The notes under the pieces were generated by a model. The model did not search any database. It was given only the letters and a program-made list of their open reading frames with translations, and was not told the DNA's origin. The position numbers and the translations under genes are program-made. A stretch of DNA of 64,000 bases from Nocardia terrae (GTDB lineage Bacteria > Actinomycetota > Actinomycetes > Mycobacteriales > Mycobacteriaceae), in NCBI RefSeq assembly GCF_009760405.1, contig NZ_WRPP01000001.1, positions 1,550,001-1,614,000 on the forward strand, read 5' to 3'. Shown piece after piece: positions 61,874-64,000 of the stretch. Position 1 is the stretch's first letter; each line of letters begins with the position of its first letter.

Positions 61874-63321
61874 CGCTGCGGCACCGGCACTTCGGCCCGG
61901 GGTGCGGGCGCGGCGGGCGGACCCGCCTGGCGCAGCGGCACTTCGACGAGGAACAGGGCCGCGATCAGCGCGACCGCGCACAGCCCCGTCGACCAGGTGA
62001 AGATGCTGTCGATCCCGGCCGTCACGCCCGCGAGATGCTCGTGCCCGTGCACCTGCCGGTTGAACAGCGCCCCGAACAGTGCGACGCCGAAGGATCCGCC
62101 CAGCGTCCGGAACAGCGTCTGCACTCCCGATGCCGCGCCGATGTCCTTCATCTCCACGCTGTTCTGCGCGATGAGCACGGTCATCTGCATGACGAATCCC
62201 AGGCCCGCGCCCAGCATTGCCATGTACACGCCCGCGGTGAACCGGCTGGTGTCGGCGCCCATGGTGGCCAGCGCGACGCTGCCCGCGGTGAGCAGCGCCC
62301 CGCCCGCGATCGGAAACACCTTGTACCGGCCGGTTTTGCTCATGATCCGTCCCGCGAGCTGCGAGACCACGATGATCGGCACCATCATGGGCAGCAGCAA
62401 CAGCCCGGAGTTCGACGCCGAGGCGCCCTGCACGGTCTGCTGGAACAGCGGCAGGAAGCTGGTCGCGCCGAACATGGCCGCGCCCACCATGACCGAGACC
62501 ACCGAGATGAGCGCGAAGTTGCGGTTGGCGAACAGGCTCAGCGGAATGATCGGCTCGGGCGCGCGGGTCTGCGACCACAGGAACGCGGGCAGTCCGACCG
62601 CCGCGATCGCGATCACGGTGAGCACCTGCGGTGAACCCCAGGCGTATTGGCTGCCGCCCCAGGTCGCGAGGAGCACGAGGGCGGAGATGGTGACGGTCAG
62701 CAGGGCCGCGCCCGGAAAGTCGATCTTGGCTCCGGGCCGCCGCGCGGTCAGGTGCAGGGTGGCCTGGCACCACACGAAGGCGACCAGCCCCAGCGGCAGG
62801 TTCAGATAGAACGCCCAGCGCCAGCCGAGGTGATCGGTCACGAAGCCGCCGACCAGCGGCCCGCCGATGGTCGCCAGCGCCATGACCGAGGCGGTCATGC
62901 CCATGTATTTGGCGCGTTCGCGCGGCGGGATCAGCTCGCCGATGATGGCGAACGCGCCCGCGGCCAGCCCGCCCGCGCCGATGCCCTGCAGCACGCGGAA
63001 ACCGATGAGCTGATCCATGTTCTGCGCGGCCCCGGACAGTCCGGAGCCGACCAGGAAGATCGCGATGGAGGCCAGGAAGTTGTTCTTGCGGCCGAACAGG
63101 TCGCCGAGTTTGGCCCAGATGGGTGTGGATGCGGCCGTGGCCAGGGTGTATGCGGACACCACCCAGGACAGCCGGTCGAGGCCGCCGAGTTCGCGAACGA
63201 TCGTCGGCATGGCGGTGCCGACGATCATGTTGTCGAGCATGCCCAGCAGCATCGCCAGCATCACGCCCAACAGGATCCAGCGCACAGTGCGCGGCGCCTG
63301 AGCTGTGGTTGTCGAGGTCAT
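61870..63321 (-). CDS. MFS transporter, DHA2 (EmrB/QacA) family
   Basis: 483 residues, about 14 membrane helices. LGMLDNMIVGTAMPTIVRELGG is the D1-type helix 1 motif, AKLGDLFGRKNNF the loop 2-3 motif, and VLQGIGAGGLAAGAFAIIGELIPPRER motif C. It likely exports drugs or lipids by proton antiport. ATG 63321 has GGGAGGG upstream. It is divergent from a TetR gene that probably represses it. The pump resembles the one near 28 kb in family only. Confidence 0.88.
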   Translation of the reverse strand: MTSTTTAQAPRTVRWILLGVMLAMLLGMLDNMIVGTAMPTIVRELGGLDRLSWVVSAYTLATAASTPIWAKLGDLFGRKNNFLASIAIFLVGSGLSGAAQNMDQLIGFRVLQGIGAGGLAAGAFAIIGELIPPRERAKYMGMTASVMALATIGGPLVGGFVTDHLGWRWAFYLNLPLGLVAFVWCQATLHLTARRPGAKIDFPGAALLTVTISALVLLATWGGSQYAWGSPQVLTVIAIAAVGLPAFLWSQTRAPEPIIPLSLFANRNFALISVVSVMVGAAMFGATSFLPLFQQTVQGASASNSGLLLLPMMVPIIVVSQLAGRIMSKTGRYKVFPIAGGALLTAGSVALATMGADTSRFTAGVYMAMLGAGLGFVMQMTVLIAQNSVEMKDIGAASGVQTLFRTLGGSFGVALFGALFNRQVHGHEHLAGVTAGIDSIFTWSTGLCAVALIAALFLVEVPLRQAGPPAAPAPRAEVPVPQR

Positions 63322-63460
63322 AGCGGTCCCTCCCTTCATGCGTCGGAAGTCTGATTCGGACGGCCGAGCGGCGTCCGCGATCCAGAAAACCATAACGACT
63401 AAAGAAATTCAACCGATAAGAAAATTGCATGACTTAGGTAACTCTGAGTAAGGTGGGATC

Positions 63461-64000
63461 GTGACCGGACTCCGAGAGCGAAAGAAGGCCCAGACCCGCA
63501 AGGCCCTCGCCGACGCGGCCCTGCGGCTGTTCCTGGAACGCGGCTACGACGCGGTCAGCGTCAAAGAAGTGGCCGAGGCCGCCGACGTTTCGGTGCCCAC
63601 GCTCTTCGCGCACTTCCCGGACGGGAAGGAATCACTGGTCTTCGACCTGGACGCCGACCGGGAGGCCGCCATGGTCGCCGCGGTCCGCGACCGCGCCCCG
63701 GGCACGACCGTGCTCGAGGGCCTGCGCGACGCCTTCCTCGCCTTCCCGCGCCCCCCGGCGGAGGAAGGCGAGATGCGGGATTTCACGCGCCTGATCGAGG
63801 AAACCCCCGCGCTGTCCAGCTATTTCCGCAAGATGTGGGGGCGGCACGAGGGTGCGCTGGCCCGAGCCATCGCCGAGGATCTGGGCCGCGCGCCCGACGA
63901 TGTGGCCGTGGTGTCGTTGGCGCACTTCGTCTTCGGCGCGCTCGAGGTCGCCCGCCGGGGCGAGGATCCGGCGGGCGACCTCGAGCGCATCTTCGAACTG
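63461..64000 (+). CDS. TetR family regulator (3' end outside window)
   Basis: GTG 63461 (AAGGTGGGATC upstream) opens a frame that runs to the window edge without stop, 180 codons. The HTH is at about 8-55 (RKKAQTRKALADAALRLFLERGYDAVSVKEVAEAADVSVPTLFAHFPDGK...). The ligand domain is incomplete. It is divergent from the MFS pump. A quasi-symmetric CTTAGGTAACTCTGAGTAAG at about 63432-63451, between the genes, may be its operator. Confidence 0.85.
   Translation, partial: MTGLRERKKAQTRKALADAALRLFLERGYDAVSVKEVAEAADVSVPTLFAHFPDGKESLVFDLDADREAAMVAAVRDRAPGTTVLEGLRDAFLAFPRPPAEEGEMRDFTRLIEETPALSSYFRKMWGRHEGALARAIAEDLGRAPDDVAVVSLAHFVFGALEVARRGEDPAGDLERIFEL

Noticed and set aside
63432..63451. Possible IdeR iron box (CTTAGGTAACTCTGAGTAAG)
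   Set aside because: Only the left half-site TTAGGT fits the consensus TTAGGTTAGGCTAACCTAA; the right half does not. A TetR operator is more likely.

Overview
The window is a contiguous stretch of chromosome from a high-GC actinomycete, most likely a Nocardia or a close relative in the Mycobacteriales. The case rests on very high GC with GTG/TTG starts, AGGAGG-like ribosome sites, a DesA-type acyl-ACP desaturase, an EspC-like type VII secretion target next to a DUF1023 hydrolase, a lexA / SOS membrane protein / nrdR neighbourhood, an IdeR-type regulator with all expected metal ligands, and an ahpC-ahpD-oxyR locus. There is no rRNA, tRNA, CRISPR array, insertion sequence or prophage that I can recognise. 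About 58 protein genes fill the window.

Layout. 1-5.4 kb: tail of an unknown gene, yggT, a small exported protein, a UPF0104-type membrane protein, desA, and a two-gene cassette (EspC-like protein plus alpha/beta hydrolase) split by a perfect 23-bp hairpin. 5.5-10.4 kb: two proteins of unknown or poorly known function, lexA, and divergent from it (through two SOS boxes) a small membrane protein in the position of mycobacterial ChiZ/corynebacterial DivS, then an unknown exported protein and nrdR. 10.6-17.9 kb: hrpA with a Gly/Arg-rich insert, a Pr6Pr-type membrane protein, an acetyltransferase, and a membrane protein with two DUF1003 units and a RyR-like tail. 18-25.2 kb: two divergent APC permeases, an IclR regulator, a MoxR ATPase/VWA-metallopeptidase pair, and a 62-residue coiled-coil protein. 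25.3-31 kb: DUF5134 protein, class III aminotransferase, MFS exporter, VOC protein, PhzF-like and HNH proteins.

31-45.8 kb: ahpD and ahpC with divergent intact oxyR; a metallo-beta-lactamase-fold hydrolase, a gamma-glutamylcyclotransferase-like protein and an acyl-CoA ligase in one co-directional run; RpiB-like isomerase; Rpn-like nuclease; a TetR repressor and FabH-like synthase sharing a two-operator divergent promoter; a polyamine operon (ornithine-type decarboxylase followed by a fused SpeD-SpeE); a DUF3516 helicase and a PAC2 protein. 45.9-54 kb: a lipoprotein, two small exported Ig-like proteins, a WYL regulator divergent from a VOC gene across a perfect 13-bp inverted repeat, a DUF4192 protein, galE, ideR. 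52.8-64 kb: AcuC-type deacetylase translationally coupled to a GNAT/acyl-CoA-synthetase-like protein, ppc, a third Ig-like exported protein, an ArsR/SRPBCC pair with tandem operators, another SRPBCC protein, a DHA2 MFS pump and a divergent TetR gene cut by the window end.

Recurring themes are redox and DNA-damage stress (lexA, nrdR, ahpCD-oxyR, ideR), post-translational acylation (acuC plus acetyltransferase), and regulator/target pairs whose operators can be read directly in the DNA. The items most worth a second look are the DUF1003x2-RyR fusion, the MoxR/VWA pair with a duplicated peptidase motif, the SpeD-SpeE fusion, the candidate ESX substrate pair, and the LysM-less SOS membrane protein.
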